Source: Pseudoneurospora amorphoporcata (taxonomy: Eukaryota > Ascomycota > Sordariomycetes > Sordariales > Sordariaceae). Taken from it: a DNA stretch of 64,000 nt. A program made the position numbers and the translations under genes. Position 1 is the stretch's first letter, and each line of letters opens with the position of its first letter. The stretch is from assembly GCA_033297205.1 (NCBI GenBank), contig MU859191.1, forward strand, positions 34,848-98,847, in the 5' to 3' direction. The notes under the pieces were generated by a model, which searched no databases, had not been told where the DNA came from, and saw nothing but the letters and a program-made list of their open reading frames with translations. Below are positions 11,938-24,155 of this stretch, piece by piece.

Positions 11938-13114
11938 CCAGGATGTTGCATATGAGGTCCCTCGCGAGATCCCCCACGACATCTCTCACGATATTCCCCA
12001 TGGTGTTCCCCCTGATGTAGGCATGAGCGAGGCCGGGCTTCAGTCGTACCATGTTTTCGATCACAAGCTATCCATCGACCAATCTCCAATATCGGGCGAT
12101 GGTCCAACGTTAGGGGAGAGGCCGGGGATATGGGATGGCTTCGCAGAACCAAGCGCCATGGAAACGAATAATAGGCTCTTTGTTGACCCTGGCCTATATG
12201 GAGGAAGACATCAAGATGTGAACGGGCTAGAAGGGGTCGGTGATCCGGACAGTATCGACGCGAATACAAGCTCTCTTTCCGATGTCGTGTCACGGGTTTC
12301 CACCCGACGGTCCTCGAGCAATAAGTCCAACTCGCATCGATCGTCCCAATCCGGTAGCATGTCGACGGACATGACTCCCCCAGACCAAGATCCGCCGAAG
12401 AAAAGGAAACAGAGAAAAAAGGACGCCAACATGGAGGCAGATGAGCACAAGAGGAACAAGTTCCTCGAGCGGAACCGACTGGCCGCGAGCAAGTGTCGGG
12501 AGAAGAAGAAGCTGTACACCCAGGAGTTGGAGGGAACAAAAATCAACCTTGAAGCAAGAAACGGAAGTTTGCAAAGGGAATACAGCATTCTGCTCAGCGA
12601 GGTCAGCGATCTGAAGCATCAGTTAATGGCACATGCCAAGTGCAACGATCGCAACATCGACCTGTGGCTAGAAAATGAAGCTCGACGTTTTGTCCAGACC
12701 AGCGATGCCTTTGGTCAACCGTTCACCGGTCTGGGACAACCAGGACAGACTTCAGGCGTGCCTGGGATTCCGGGATCGCCCAAAAGCCGCCACGCAAGCA
12801 TTGCTCCAACCTACACGCCAATGACAGGAGTCCAGCTCGGTGTTCTTCGACCAGGCGCAGAAGGGCAAGGCGGTGGCGGTGGCGGATTGACGTACGGTCA
12901 GTCACCGGGCATACTCGCTCCTCCAAATCCAAACACCACTGCTCCAACTCACCAGCAATCCGCTTCAGGTTCGGACCTATACGCAACTCCTGGTGGTGCC
13001 AACGGTGGCTTTTCGAACACCATTCCCCCAGGTATGAAGAGAGAGCCCGACATTAACTATGACCACATGCCCGATGACATGTTCAGCGATCAGTCGACTT
13101 TTGGGAGCGGATAA
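11867..13114 (+). CDS. bZIP transcription factor, ATF/CREB type
   Basis: Single exon, 415 residues, starting at the first ATG in frame (11867). The basic region and zipper lie at about residues 190-255. The basic region carries the signature N203-R-L-A-A-S-K-C-R211, with Asn203 and Arg211 as the expected DNA-contacting pair, preceded by a Lys/Arg-rich nuclear-localisation-like stretch. The zipper heptads continue through LEGTKINLEARNGSLQREYS and on to a segment typical of ATF2-class fungal factors. N-terminal residues 1-150 are acidic and Ser-rich; residues 255-415 are Gly/Pro/Gln-rich and low complexity. I do not see the N-terminal OSA/HRR regions that mark Atf1/AtfA orthologues, so I assign only the class. 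Likely a nuclear regulator of stress or development (inference). Confidence 0.85.
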   Translation: MDTPSHFFSDSLAYVDSNPYQEDDQDVAYEVPREIPHDISHDIPHGVPPDVGMSEAGLQSYHVFDHKLSIDQSPISGDGPTLGERPGIWDGFAEPSAMETNNRLFVDPGLYGGRHQDVNGLEGVGDPDSIDANTSSLSDVVSRVSTRRSSSNKSNSHRSSQSGSMSTDMTPPDQDPPKKRKQRKKDANMEADEHKRNKFLERNRLAASKCREKKKLYTQELEGTKINLEARNGSLQREYSILLSEVSDLKHQLMAHAKCNDRNIDLWLENEARRFVQTSDAFGQPFTGLGQPGQTSGVPGIPGSPKSRHASIAPTYTPMTGVQLGVLRPGAEGQGGGGGGLTYGQSPGILAPPNPNTTAPTHQQSASGSDLYATPGGANGGFSNTIPPGMKREPDINYDHMPDDMFSDQSTFGSG

Positions 13115-14946
13115 TGCATGGTCCGGCTAGCAAGAAACAAGGGAAGAAAGAAGCAGGAATCTAGAGAAAGGGGTCAGCCGTGCTTCCCTGCATGGTTATT
13201 TTGAACCTATTCTTCCGCGCGGCTGGTACTGCGGCATTCCACCAATATTTCTGATATTGTCGTTTCAATGGTTCCTTTGTCAGGCTCGTTAATACAAGTT
13301 AGATCCCCGTTCGCGTGGGGTCGTCGTCAGGGTGTTGCTGGTGGGGTTTGATGTTGATGTTCGGCAGCATAGTAGTGCCTTTGCGTCATTGATATGGAAA
13401 AGAGACGGGGTATGCATCGGATGGAAGCTGAGGATAGATCCTGCAGGCGCCGTTTTGATGGTACTATGAAGAAAATCATATTGCTTTCATTTCATCAGGT
13501 CTTCGCTTGCTTGGTCGGTCGGATGTAGGAAGGTCGTGGTCAAGACAAGTAGCTTGGGAGTGATAAAGTGGGATTCCGTGATAGTGCGAAGGATAGGGCA
13601 AAAGCTATCCTTCCCGGGAGTTTGGAAGACCTTCAAAACAACATTGTATGAGCGGATCCACAACAAGCTAAAATGCATATACGTACGTATGATTCAACAA
13701 TGTAGATAAGATTTGACGCTTGTGTATATACGCAATAACACAGCTGGAAATTCAAGGATGGAGTTGTAGAACATAACAGCTGTAAAAGTAATATATCATG
13801 CGCTTTCTAGATATCCAGGAAGTTGAAAAGTAAATTGTCTCGACCATATCCATTCTATTTCACCATTAGGGGCCCAACTGACGGGATACCAACCTCAGCT
13901 GAACCGGTGGCGTCACATGGCCAAGATGTTGACGTCTTTTCTAGCTAGTTTTCCCTTGACTCCCCCTTCCCACCTTCCTATCTATATCAAACAGAAGAGC
14001 CGTGACGCGAGCCGAGGAGATTGAGCCGACTGGTTGGTAAAGTGGTGATCGGCAAGCATTTTCTAGCAAATGCCAAGACGTGGAAATGTTGTCATCGATC
14101 GACCAGGTAGTAGTGTCCCAAACACCTTTTTCGTGGGGTTACACCCGCGATCTAGCCGGATGTTGAATGGGGGGTTGTACTACTACTGATATGTTAAACA
14201 GATGGCGAGTAGCAGGCTTAGACAGTCCTAGTTTCTACATAGAGGATATGTATGGTTTCTGGACATGGCCTAGGTGTGTCTGAAGTTTTATGTCCATTTC
14301 GCTTCTATCTCAACTTCACGAGTGACCTCTCGGCCAAACCCAGTACCCTCCTTTAACCTACAGCTAACAGCCTGACTGCCTAGAGTAATTCAAGGCACGA
14401 GTTTAAAACTCCCGGTACAATATGACGATGACTGACATGACATACCTTTTATCATAGAGCATACTCGTCTTATGTGTTCCGTGCCATATTGTGAAGAGGC
14501 ACTGGATACCCTTGAGGATTTTTCAAATCATCCTCGGTGGCGCTTGACTTTGCTATTAATCGACAGGATCGATCGGATATATGACCTCCAGTGAGTTCAG
14601 CAAGTCTTTACTGTCAGCGTCAGATGCGACCCCCAGTTTGCTTTGCATAAAACCCTTCAATGACCCCCAAAGATTCCCCATTGTCATTGTATGAACCAAG
14701 ACGCCGTTATGGCCCTGAACCCAAAGATTCGATATGACAGCAATGAAAACCGTCTGAAATGGCCCCAAAGCGTAGCGTACCATAGCCCTTTTACTTGACC
14801 CAAACCTGAACCAATATTCGTCGGCAAACCCGGCCGTCGTGGTATATAGGTAAAACGACATATATCCCTGAACGCCTGTAACCCATTTTTGGTGCCCCTT
14901 TTAAATCCCAAAACGCAAAACCATTACGTGTCCCCTATGCAGTTGT
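13115..14946. other. Convergent 3' region, bZIP / Alb1
   Basis: About 1.8 kb, fairly AT-rich, with the 3' UTRs of both neighbours at its ends. No open frame shows a recognisable product, and I found no tRNA-like or repeat structure. Confidence 0.5.
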
Positions 14947-15647
14947 TCATAGAATTTCCTCGTCTTCATCCTGCACCGGCGCAACAGCCGGTATCGTCGC
15001 AGCAGCCATGAGACTCTCGACGGCAGCATTCTCATCCATACCCTCGACCTCGTCCTCCCAGTCATCACCATCCTTATCCATATCCTCATCGTCATCAGCA
15101 TAGAACGCCCGCACGGCCTCGTCCTCAGCCTTTTTCTGCACATCGACCTTCTTCTCCTTCTTCGGCGGCTCCTTGCCGATTTCAGCAAGCGCAACCACAT
15201 TGACATCGTCCCACGTGCGCTTGCGCGACTCGATCACCGCGGCCTTGCGCATGCTCTTGGCCTTTTTTGTCGAGGTGCGGTCCATGATGGCCTCGGCGCG
15301 GTCCATGCTCTTCTCCTGCCGCTTGCGCATCTTGGACGACAGCTGCTTCTTCTTGGTCTTCTTGGTGATGCCGCTGTTGTGGTGGGCGGCCAGGACGGTC
15401 GGGCGCAGGTTGACAGATTCTTGAGGGGGGCGGACGCCCTTGAGGGACTTGTCGAGGTCGATGCCGGGAGAGGTTTGGCGGCGGGCGGCACGAGAGTGCT
15501 TGCGGACAGCTATGGAAAAAGGCAGGGTGGTGTTAGTTAACGTCATTGTTGAAAGGTAAGACGGTGTTTGATGGGGTTTGTTAGTTTGAGGCTGGTGCAT
15601 TACTTACGCGCCGCCTTGTTGCTCTTTCCGATAGTTCCCTTGGCCAT
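14947..15647 (-). CDS. alb1: Ribosome biogenesis protein Alb1
   Basis: Two exons, 15647-15608 and 15509-14947, with a 98-nt intron (GTAAGT...TAG), give 200 residues. Yeast Alb1 is a small, basic shuttling factor that binds Arx1 on late pre-60S particles and helps their export and recycling. Family features: the N-terminus MAKGTIGKSNKAA encoded by the short first exon, followed by VRKHSRAARR, then a lysine-rich helical segment (KKTKKKQLSSKMRKRQEK) and a conserved ESRKRTWDDVN motif. The C-terminal third is strongly acidic (poly D/E). The tiny first exon is supported by the family's conserved start and by phase. It is divergently paired with the deubiquitinase gene, with about 760 bp between starts. 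Confidence 0.85.
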
Positions 15648-16407
15648 TTTGTTTCAGTCCGACTGATGATTTTTGTTGTAAGTTGAAGAATCTGTCAGCT
15701 CAAGGTGAAGTGTCCGGTGATGTATCGCGGAAAGAGACCCTTCACACCCGTTGACCCTTCCAAGTGCAGTGGGGGCCTCTTTTTCTGTGGAGGGGTGTGA
15801 AATTTGGATGTCACTTGGGACGGGAACTTTTTTTTCGACCTGCAGCTTCCACTGCCCCACGCGTTGCGCCAAGAGTTCTCTGGTTGGACAAGTGAAGGCA
15901 GGAGTGCCTGGCCTTCAGTCCCGCATGGCCCACCAAAAACATGACCAAGGAGCCGGGGTAAAGCCCGAGCAGGCTCGAAAGAAGTGCAACCTCACTTTAA
16001 CCTGGCGAAAGTCACAAGCAAAAGGTGTCCGTCAATTCTTTCCACTTGCTCCCCAGATTTCCATGCTCGCAGCAAAAGCAACAGTAACTGACTCCGACCT
16101 ACCTCAAGCACCCCGTGACCACTCCATCCCGTCCTTCGACGACACCCAAGTCAAATAGAGAGGCTATCCCTGACGCACCCAATCGCGGTTCAAGAGTTCC
16201 AACAATCAGTTCCTGGAAACGTCATGTGGAAGCAGCTCGCACCCGATTTCGTCACCAGCACTACCGTTTGTCAAGTCTTTGAAGCGGCCGATTGAGGCAC
16301 TGGGACATCGGAGCGTTCTACGCGACCATTCCGCCTTCTCCTAGCTTCAGCACCATCTACGACAGGAGCCTCCGAGGTCTCTCCCAGTATCGCTTTCCCA
16401 AGTAACT
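15648..16407. other. Divergent promoter, Alb1 / Ubp1-like
   Basis: This 760-bp region separates two genes transcribed away from each other and must hold both promoters and leaders. I see no TATA box that stands out, and no open frame with family similarity. Confidence 0.5.
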
Positions 16408-18669
16408 ATGAATTCAGATACCAGACGCATACAAAACCACCACCCTCCGCGCAGCCATCCCAAGAACTACTACCACGCCTACCCAGCTGATCGCCAACTC
16501 CGGGACTACATAACCAGCCCGACCATTATCATATCCGTTATCCTCCTCTTCCTATCCGCCCTCTATCAACTATTATTCAGCGATCAGCACACCCGCACGC
16601 GCTTAAAGAACATTATCTGGGCCCGCGTGGTCGATATCATTCCGGCCACTCTACTCTTCAAAGTCGACGGCTTCCTCAACCCGCCGCTGTTCCCCAATCC
16701 TATGACGCCCGCAGAAATAGACACCTCGCATGAAGCCAAGAGCCAGGCTCTAGGGAGGATATTGGGTCTGGACAAGCCAGGAGGCGTCATGGAATCCGTT
16801 ACTTCGGCTGGGCTTAAGGGCCTCAGCACTCTGTCTAGCGTTGGCTGGAACTTTAACAACAACACTTCAGATCGACCGGCAGGACTAGGAAACAACGACA
16901 ACTCATGTTACCAAAACAGCATTCTCCAGGGCCTTGCTTCGCTCCAGGGCTTGCCCGAGTACCTTGCCCGAGTATCTCAGATGGACAGCAACACCAAGTC
17001 GACGATGCCAACCACACAAGCAATGGCCTGCCTCATCGCAACACTCAACGACAAGGCCAACTATGGGCGGTGCGTATGGCCACCCGGCGTGCTCAAGAAC
17101 ATGAGCACGTGGCAGCAGCAAGACGCACAAGAGTACTTCTCCAAGTTGCTGGATCAAATCGACAGAGAGGTGGCAAAGGCTACAGCGACCTATAGGAAGT
17201 CCTTGGCATTTGATCGCGATCTGCTGCAGGATGATGGTGCTAGCAGCCACCACAGCGACGATAGCGGCTACCATAGCTCCAGTCAAACCTCATCTGTTTC
17301 CGACGTCCAGCAGACCAAGAATCCGCTTGAGGGGCTTATGGCCCAGAGGGTAGTCTGTGTTAAGTGCAAGCACTTTGAAGGACTGACGTTGATTCCCTTC
17401 AACTGTTTGACTCTGAATCTCGGTTCTGGACAACTTGGGTACGACCTTTACGAGAGGCTGGACTACAATGCCCGGGTTGAGTTCATCGAAGGCGTTCACT
17501 GTCCCAAGTGCTCACTGCTCAAGATGCAGCAGAAGATCAAGGGTCTGATAGTGATGCCCATGGTCGCAAATGACGAAGCTAGAGTTTCGGAGTTTCGTGA
17601 GAGGCTAGCGGCGGTGGAAGAGGCGCTCGAAGAAGATATGTTTGACGACAAGACGCTCGCTGAGAAGTGCAAGGTTCCGGCTAAGCAGCGAGTCGAGTCA
17701 ACCAAGACGAAGCAGACGGCAATTTCTCAGCCACCCAAGAGCTTGGTTATTCACATCAACCGGTCGGTCTTTGACGAGAGGACAGGCTACATGTACAAAG
17801 ACAGTTCCGCTGTCAGGTTTCCCAGCATGCTGGATCTAGGACCTTGGTGCCTCGGAAGCGCGAAGAAGCAGGCTGATCTGGAAGGTGTAAACGGTATCCT
17901 TCCAAGCTCGACCAGCAACGGTGACCAAAGCGCCGAAGACGAGGAGAAATGGAATGTTGAGCCGACAGTCTCCATGGTGGCGGGCTCCCAACGCCCATCC
18001 ACCCTAACTGGGCCAATCTATGAACTGCGTGCTGTTATTACACACCAGGGACGACATGATAGTGGCCATTATGTTTGCTACAGGAAGCATTACATCAGCC
18101 TTCCCGAGAAGGAAAACCAGCCCGAGGTACCGCCGTCACAAATTGTTGCCGAGGATGAGGCTGACGCCCCGGACACCCAGGCACCGGACCAGAAGTCGAT
18201 TATCGAGACACTGGTCACGGTTGAAGAAGGCGCCCCAAGCGCTGCCTCGGAAGATGAAGAGAAGACGCTCGTGAGCGATGCTGAAGCGGAAGCTACCTCA
18301 CAATGGTGGCGACTTAGCGACACGGACGTTTTTAAGGTAGACGAGGAGAGCGTGCTTGAAAGAGGGGACGTCTTTATGCTATTCTACGAGTGCGTCGAAC
18401 CGGAAATGGCACGGATACCAGAGCGAGAACCAACGAGGACCCTATCTCCTCAAGCCGAGCTTGCCAGCCATGTCGATGACCAGTCAGAGTCCGTCATGCT
18501 GGTTGGGTCAGAGAAGCCGGAGGATGTGGAGATGGTTAAGGCCGAGACTCCGAAGGCTGTGAAGGATGATACGACACCAAACGGAACGGTGACGGGTGAA
18601 CTGCCGGAGACTAAGGTCCAACAGGCGGGCCCAGCTACGGCGTCGGAGAGCATGGAGCAAGTTGACTAG
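16408..18669 (+). CDS. Membrane-anchored ubiquitin C-terminal hydrolase (Ubp1/USP30-like)
   Basis: Single exon, 753 residues. A USP-family cysteine protease that removes ubiquitin from substrates. An N-terminal hydrophobic segment (about residues 37-57, SPTIIISVILLFLSALYQLL) predicts membrane anchoring, as in yeast Ubp1 (ER) and USP30 (mitochondrial outer membrane). The Cys box GLGNNDNSCYQNSILQGL places the nucleophile at Cys167 with oxyanion Asn162. A zinc-ribbon-like pair (CVKCK and CPKC) lies in the fingers region. The His box HDSGHYVCYR gives catalytic His554, and WRLSDTDV supplies the third residue (probably Asp638). The last ~100 residues are acidic, Pro/Glu/Ser/Thr-rich and probably disordered. 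All catalytic parts look intact. Which membrane it uses cannot be read from sequence. Confidence 0.88.
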   Translation: MNSDTRRIQNHHPPRSHPKNYYHAYPADRQLRDYITSPTIIISVILLFLSALYQLLFSDQHTRTRLKNIIWARVVDIIPATLLFKVDGFLNPPLFPNPMTPAEIDTSHEAKSQALGRILGLDKPGGVMESVTSAGLKGLSTLSSVGWNFNNNTSDRPAGLGNNDNSCYQNSILQGLASLQGLPEYLARVSQMDSNTKSTMPTTQAMACLIATLNDKANYGRCVWPPGVLKNMSTWQQQDAQEYFSKLLDQIDREVAKATATYRKSLAFDRDLLQDDGASSHHSDDSGYHSSSQTSSVSDVQQTKNPLEGLMAQRVVCVKCKHFEGLTLIPFNCLTLNLGSGQLGYDLYERLDYNARVEFIEGVHCPKCSLLKMQQKIKGLIVMPMVANDEARVSEFRERLAAVEEALEEDMFDDKTLAEKCKVPAKQRVESTKTKQTAISQPPKSLVIHINRSVFDERTGYMYKDSSAVRFPSMLDLGPWCLGSAKKQADLEGVNGILPSSTSNGDQSAEDEEKWNVEPTVSMVAGSQRPSTLTGPIYELRAVITHQGRHDSGHYVCYRKHYISLPEKENQPEVPPSQIVAEDEADAPDTQAPDQKSIIETLVTVEEGAPSAASEDEEKTLVSDAEAEATSQWWRLSDTDVFKVDEESVLERGDVFMLFYECVEPEMARIPEREPTRTLSPQAELASHVDDQSESVMLVGSEKPEDVEMVKAETPKAVKDDTTPNGTVTGELPETKVQQAGPATASESMEQVD

Positions 18670-21575
18670 GACTCGGGCTACGACAGCTCCTGTCCGATCC
18701 ATTATTGGTCATCGAGTCCCGTGAGGCGGTGGCATCAGAAGCGGTGGCATGGTATTGCGAGGAAGATGAGTCCGAAGCATCTTCACCTGAGGCGTCAAGG
18801 TCCGAGATGTGTTTTTTCTGCATAGCGATACGGCGTTCGGGATGGAAATGGACGGGATGCCGAATGCCCAAGCGTCAAGTTAAGGGCCTGTGGCTGCATT
18901 AATGTTGTGTTTTTGATAGTGGTTTTTAGACATTGGTTTTCGAGTCTTGTTGCTGTTGGGAAAAGCCCAAGTGTAAGCAGGAATGGAAGAGCGGGAAGTA
19001 GAGCAGTACGAGCAGCGACTTGATGTATTTGTTACGGTCAAGATAGACAAATCAGTATATCTACAAGCACAGCCTTATCGTATTCTTGGACGAGGCTACG
19101 ATATCAACACAGCTCTCCTGACTTGTGTCAGTGGTTCATCTCATTATTGTGAGCCCTTTGCTGCGAACGACGCTCGGGTACATGGATATTTTGTGAACTG
19201 GTGGAGTGCGTGTTGTTGGATGGCAGACCCACGAGCAATGAGCCAATAGGATCCTTCAAAAGCTTATCGACACGCTTTGATCTGGGTCAGCCTACAAGTA
19301 CGTAGTGTATGCACGTCAAAATGTCAGGTACGGGCCGGCGTAAGTGCATGTGACAGACGTAGCTCAAAGTCGAAGTTTAACCGTGATCAACTTTACGGAG
19401 GTCGATATTTGAATGATAGGCGATAGGGAGGAGATCTTCAAGTCTTGGCCAAGTCCTCTGTAACCCTCAAATCTCGGAATGGCCCAGCACAGAGCGCGCG
19501 AGGACAAAATTAACGGGACAAGACTTTGAAAACATGGGGATCACCAACTGCCCCACCACGGCCACTGTTGGTCCGTAGGGCTGTAACCTTTGCAAGTTTG
19601 CAGGACTTCATCTTGACGCCGTCAAGTCCGCCAACAGGCCGAATGTCATCATTGATTTTCCTAACCCTCGCACCGGCCCGTCAGCCCCTCACCAGCCACT
19701 GCCCTAGCTGGCTGTGAGCAAGTTAGGTGGTGGTTCTCTGCACCAAACATACAGAAACAGGTTCAAGCTGTGACTGACTGCAGTGGAATCCAAAGTTCCA
19801 GAAGAGCTGGAGACGGAAGCATCGTCACCCCGCACATCTCACCCACCGTTACGGGCACACAAGACCAATCTACTGGGGCGTTGCACTGACAGTGACACGG
19901 AAAAAGAGATTCGGTTTCGAGTTTACCGTTCACATTTCACAGTTCACACCCGACGGATCCTACCTACTGATACAGGACGAACCAGGCACGGGAGCGATTG
20001 AGTTGAGCTGACCAGGGATGCCCGGCTTGTGTTAACCAATGATCTGCTGTCTTGGCCTTCGTAAAAAGTTCACGTCAAGCCTACTACATACCTAGTGCAT
20101 GTACACTAGACCCCATTTCCGGTCCCCTGCCAGGATTCCATCCAGTTGGGTCTGCCCCTTGGCGCTGAGGCTGCTGTTCCACTTGCTTGACTTTGCTGCC
20201 TGCTGCTGTCCCTGTTGAGGGCTTGTTGTCACGGTCCGGGCCATCGCTCAGTCAGCGTTGACAGCAGTGCCCTGCTTCATCTTCCCCCAGCATTTGACAA
20301 ATCCATCATCCCGTCATCAATCACACATCCGTTCATCCCGTCTCTGTTCTCACCTGTCAAATTTCCTCCACCACCCGGGCATCCGTTCGTTCCTCATCAG
20401 TCGTTATCCATCGTTATATCGGCAGTCGGGAGTCGGCATAGCCTTATCGTCCTCGAAGCAAGCAAACGGAACCGGCATCATCAACAACGCTTTCGGCGGA
20501 AGAAGCACACCAGTCTCATTACGCACATACTCCCAAGCCTCTTTCCAGTTGGACGCTTTCTGTTGGGGCCAGAGCTTCGATAAGCTTACTCTGCGCCAGT
20601 AGCTTGGCCTCGGCAAGGCCAGGTATTGGCACAGGGCACAGGGGAGGAAGAAACCAGGAACAAACCGTTTTGGGGCTGTGTTGTGTGGACTTTGTTTGGA
20701 TTGTGGACTGCATTGCGAAAGTGAGACCCTGCGTCAAACAGCGAAGCTTGTAGCCCACTCCTTGCGGACCACGGCACACACACAAACCACTTACTCGCCC
20801 ATTCAGCTGTCCCTCATCCTCCTCCATTCCCCGTTCCCGTCTGTCTCATTTTGGAGCGTACCTTGTCTGAGACCGAAAAAGACAGAAGCCAAACACAGTT
20901 CCAGCGCCACAGTGTCTGTCTCGTCTACAGTCAGCCCAGTCTTCTTTTTGGGCCAAACTCTTTCCGACCAGTTTCCGACCCTCTGCGGCACGTTAGCGGC
21001 ACAGCAACGGCTAGGCTAGCCCTCCAGCAAGAGTCTAGAGTTTTACCGATCCAGTTCGACATCTTCCCTATTCTTTCTCCTTGTCCCTTTTCTCTCTGCA
21101 GGTTGAGATTTGTTCAGCCTCCTCCAACTAGTCCCCTCTTTCTCTTGGGACCCTTCTTTGACCAAGGGGTTGTTGCGCGCGCTTCAGTCTGTCTGCGGCT
21201 TACCTTCTTTTTTTTCTTTTTTTTTTTTTTTTTTTTCTTTTTCCGATACCTCTTATCAGGGACCGCGGTCGCTTGTCCACTCGATTCACCGGCGGCACAA
21301 CCGATCACCCGGAACTTAAGGTTTTCTTGGCCTTGATCTTTTGGATCTTTGGGATATCGCCACGAGTTTTGGCAGTTCGCAACAAGCTGTCGTCTGGGTT
21401 GCGTCTGTATGTGAACTGCGATTCACGATAAGATACACGATACACATCACATCACTCGCTCTGTCGGCATACTAATCGACCGAGGCGGGCTATCGCTACT
21501 GACCTTGTCTCACCCTCGTTAATACCTATTATCTCCACCTTTCGTTCACCAACAACCCAGTCGTCGATCATCATC
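18670..21575. other. Spacer and leader before the TPT-family transporter
   Basis: About 2.9 kb. The left part is the 3' region of the deubiquitinase gene. From about 20.2 kb on the DNA is pyrimidine-rich, as expected for a long leader of the transporter gene, with a T-rich tract at 21205-21242. Open frames here (up to 161 codons) are low-complexity translations of that bias and show no family. Confidence 0.5.
21205..21242 (+). repeat. T-rich tract in leader region
   Basis: Thirty-eight bases that are all T except three C, about 335 bp upstream of the transporter start. It could be a promoter element or part of a leader intron. Confidence 0.7.
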
Positions 21576-23091
21576 ATGGCCGACGATATCGAGAACCAGG
21601 TTGAGAAGGCCCAACCGGTGACTCGGTCCATTCATCCAATCTTTTATATCGCGTAAGGATCCCGCCGTCTACACCTTCACAGGCGGCCGCTGTTGACCAC
21701 TCGACCTTTGACAGGAGTTGGATATTCTTCTCTAACCTCACCATTCTCTTCAACAAGTGGCTACTTGACCCAGACAGGTTCAGTGAGTACACACATGACC
21801 TTACACATACAGACGTCCTGTGGAAACCATGCTGACTCTTACAACTTATAGGTTATCGTATGTTAAACCCATCACTGCTTTTACTCACCATAGCCAATTA
21901 ACCATGAAACCTCACAGCCACTATCCTAACATGTTGGCATCTCATCTTCGCAACCATCGCCACCCAAGTTCTCGCCAGGACAACCACCCTCCTCGATGGC
22001 CGCAAGAACGTCAAGATGACGGGCCGCCTCTACCTGCGCGCCATCGTCCCCATCGGCTTCCTCTTCAGCGGCAGTCTCGTCTGCAGCAACATGGTCTACC
22101 TCTACCTCAGCGTCGCCTTCATCCAGATGCTCAAGGCCGCCGCACCCGTGGCCGTCCTGCTGACCGCCTGGGTCTGGGGCGTTGAGCAGCCGTCGCAGTC
22201 GAAGCTGATTAACGTTCTGTTCATCGTCTTTGGCGTTGGACTTGCCAGCTTCGGCGAGATCGCTTTCTCGCTCACCGGCTTCCTCTTCCAGCTCGGCGGA
22301 ATCGTGTTCGAGGCCATGCGGCTCATCATGATCCAGGTATTGCTCAATGGCGACGGCCAGAAGATGGATCCGCTCGTCAGTCTGTACTACTTTGCGCCCG
22401 TCTGCGCTTCGATGAACTTTCTCGTTGCGTTGGTCACTGAGGTCCCATCCTTCCGTATCGCCGACCTTTACAACACGGGCCTTTGGTGTCTCCTTTTAAA
22501 CGCCGTGGTGGCCTTCATGTTGAACATCAGCAGTGTCTGCCTGGTACGTTTCTTTCTTGCTTCTCCTCCTTCACCACCCCCCCACCTTCTCCTCTTCCGT
22601 CCACTAACAAAAACCACAAAAACCAGATCGGCAAAACCTCCGGCCTAGTAATGACCCTCACCGGCATCCTCAAAAACATCCTCCTCGTCGGCGCCTCCGT
22701 CATGATCTGGCAAACCTCCATCACCGCGCTGCAGTTCCACGGCTACGCCATCGCCCTCGCCGGGCTCATCTACTACTCCCTCGGCCGCGACCAGATCGTC
22801 GAGATCGCCACCCAGCTATGGACCTTCCTCCGTAATGTGTGGGAGAACTCGTCTGCTTACTCGTCTGTCTTTTCCTCATCCTCGGAGGAAGGGAATGGCC
22901 AACAAGGACAAAGAGGAGGGTTGCCGCCGGCGGTCCGGAGAGCGCTGCTGATGGGACTGGGCGTTATGGTCGTCGTCATCTTGGCGGCTGGGTATATCTA
23001 CGATGGTGTTGACCCAAGTGGTGGTGCTGTGGGTGTTCCCAGGCCGCTTGGGGGTGGTGGGGACGCGAGTAGTGTTAAGCCTCCCGTTTAG
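21576..23091 (+). CDS. Triose-phosphate transporter family membrane protein (DMT superfamily)
   Basis: Five exons: 21576-21652, 21715-21782, 21852-21857, 21918-22543 and 22627-23091, giving 413 residues. The third exon is only 6 nt, and skipping it breaks the family motif: spliced exons 2-4 read FSYPTILTCWHLIFATIATQ, matching the F-x-Y-P-x-x-L-T-x-x-H pattern of this family. Further features are the FNKWLLDP segment, MLKAAAPVAVLL, a GVGLASFGEIAF helix, and a C-terminal transport core (IGKTSGLVMTLTGILKN and GYAIALAGLIYYSLGRDQ). It has about 8-10 transmembrane segments, with a hydrophilic loop near residue 370 and one more hydrophobic helix after it. These proteins exchange nucleotide sugars, triose phosphates or related solutes across Golgi/ER membranes; the substrate here is unknown. 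Confidence 0.87.
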
Positions 23092-24155
23092 GTGGCTTCA
23101 TAATTCGGCAGCGGGAAGAGGATCAGCAGTGATGAAATGGATGAGGGGCATAACGAAAGACGAAAGAAAGCTACCAACGAAACGACCGGCTTAATCTAGG
23201 GAACGAAACGAAAGAAACAAAAAGTTCAACGCCTGGAATAAGGAAGGATCCAAATTGTCTTGTATATTGAAAAATGGACATTGTAACACATTTGGAACTT
23301 CGAACTAGGAAAATTGGGTTTATAATCGACGGTGAACGTGGAAAAAGATATTGGTTGGTTGTTTTGGGGATAATGATACAACAAGACGAACAACAGCATA
23401 TTGGCCTCTCTGCAAATCAAGGAACACAGCGACCCTCCACCCAAGTTTGCTGATCCTACGACGATATAACGCTCTACGACACTCCACAGAAATGACGGAA
23501 GACACCATCGATCGATCGACCGACCTGACGGACGGACGGACTAGTATTGACAGATATATGCTGTACTACTTACTACTGAATTTCGACTGGAACTGACGGG
23601 ATTGAGCAAGGGATTGGGTTAAGGGGAAGACTCTAGACGCTGGCGATTTGGTTGTATTCGTGGTTTAATACATACTACACTGCAACTCTGCATTAGCTTG
23701 GATTTGATTCGGGGTAGTTTTGATACACAGAGGATTAGAATCACCACTGAGCGCATGCTGTAGTATTTGTTGACTTCCATCGTTTCTGTTGGGGAGAAAC
23801 ATATGTATATTCTGCGGCGGGGAAACATGACAGAAGAGTAGCTCAACAGCCAGAATCTGGGAGGTAACATTGACAATAGAAATAATGTCTTGGAAGAATG
23901 GGCTCCAAGTGTCTGTTGCCGAGATGTGTAATTTGTGTGGGCGTGAAATAACGTGTGCGTACGTGGATGAAATATTACTCAAAACATAGATAACAAAGGA
24001 TGGACAATCTAGTATTCTTTCGAGCACATGTTTACCTGATGCTCTGAGAGCTGGTTGTATAGATTGATTACTTCTCAATCTGATAAGCCTAAGCTATACT
24101 TATCTGCCTCTCTTTCCATCTTGGGCATACGGTAAAGTCAGTGCCCCAGACGCCC
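23092..24155. other. Convergent 3' region, transporter / Shg1
   Basis: About 1.06 kb, AT-rich, containing the 3' UTRs of the two convergent neighbours. A small patch near 23507-23545 has imperfect tetranucleotide repeats (GATC/GACC/GACG). No coding frame is supported. Confidence 0.5.

Noticed and set aside
18635..18871. Ser/Asp-rich 78-codon minus-strand ORF at the end of the deubiquitinase gene
   Set aside because: It overlaps the coding end and 3' UTR of the plus-strand gene and has no family or splicing support.
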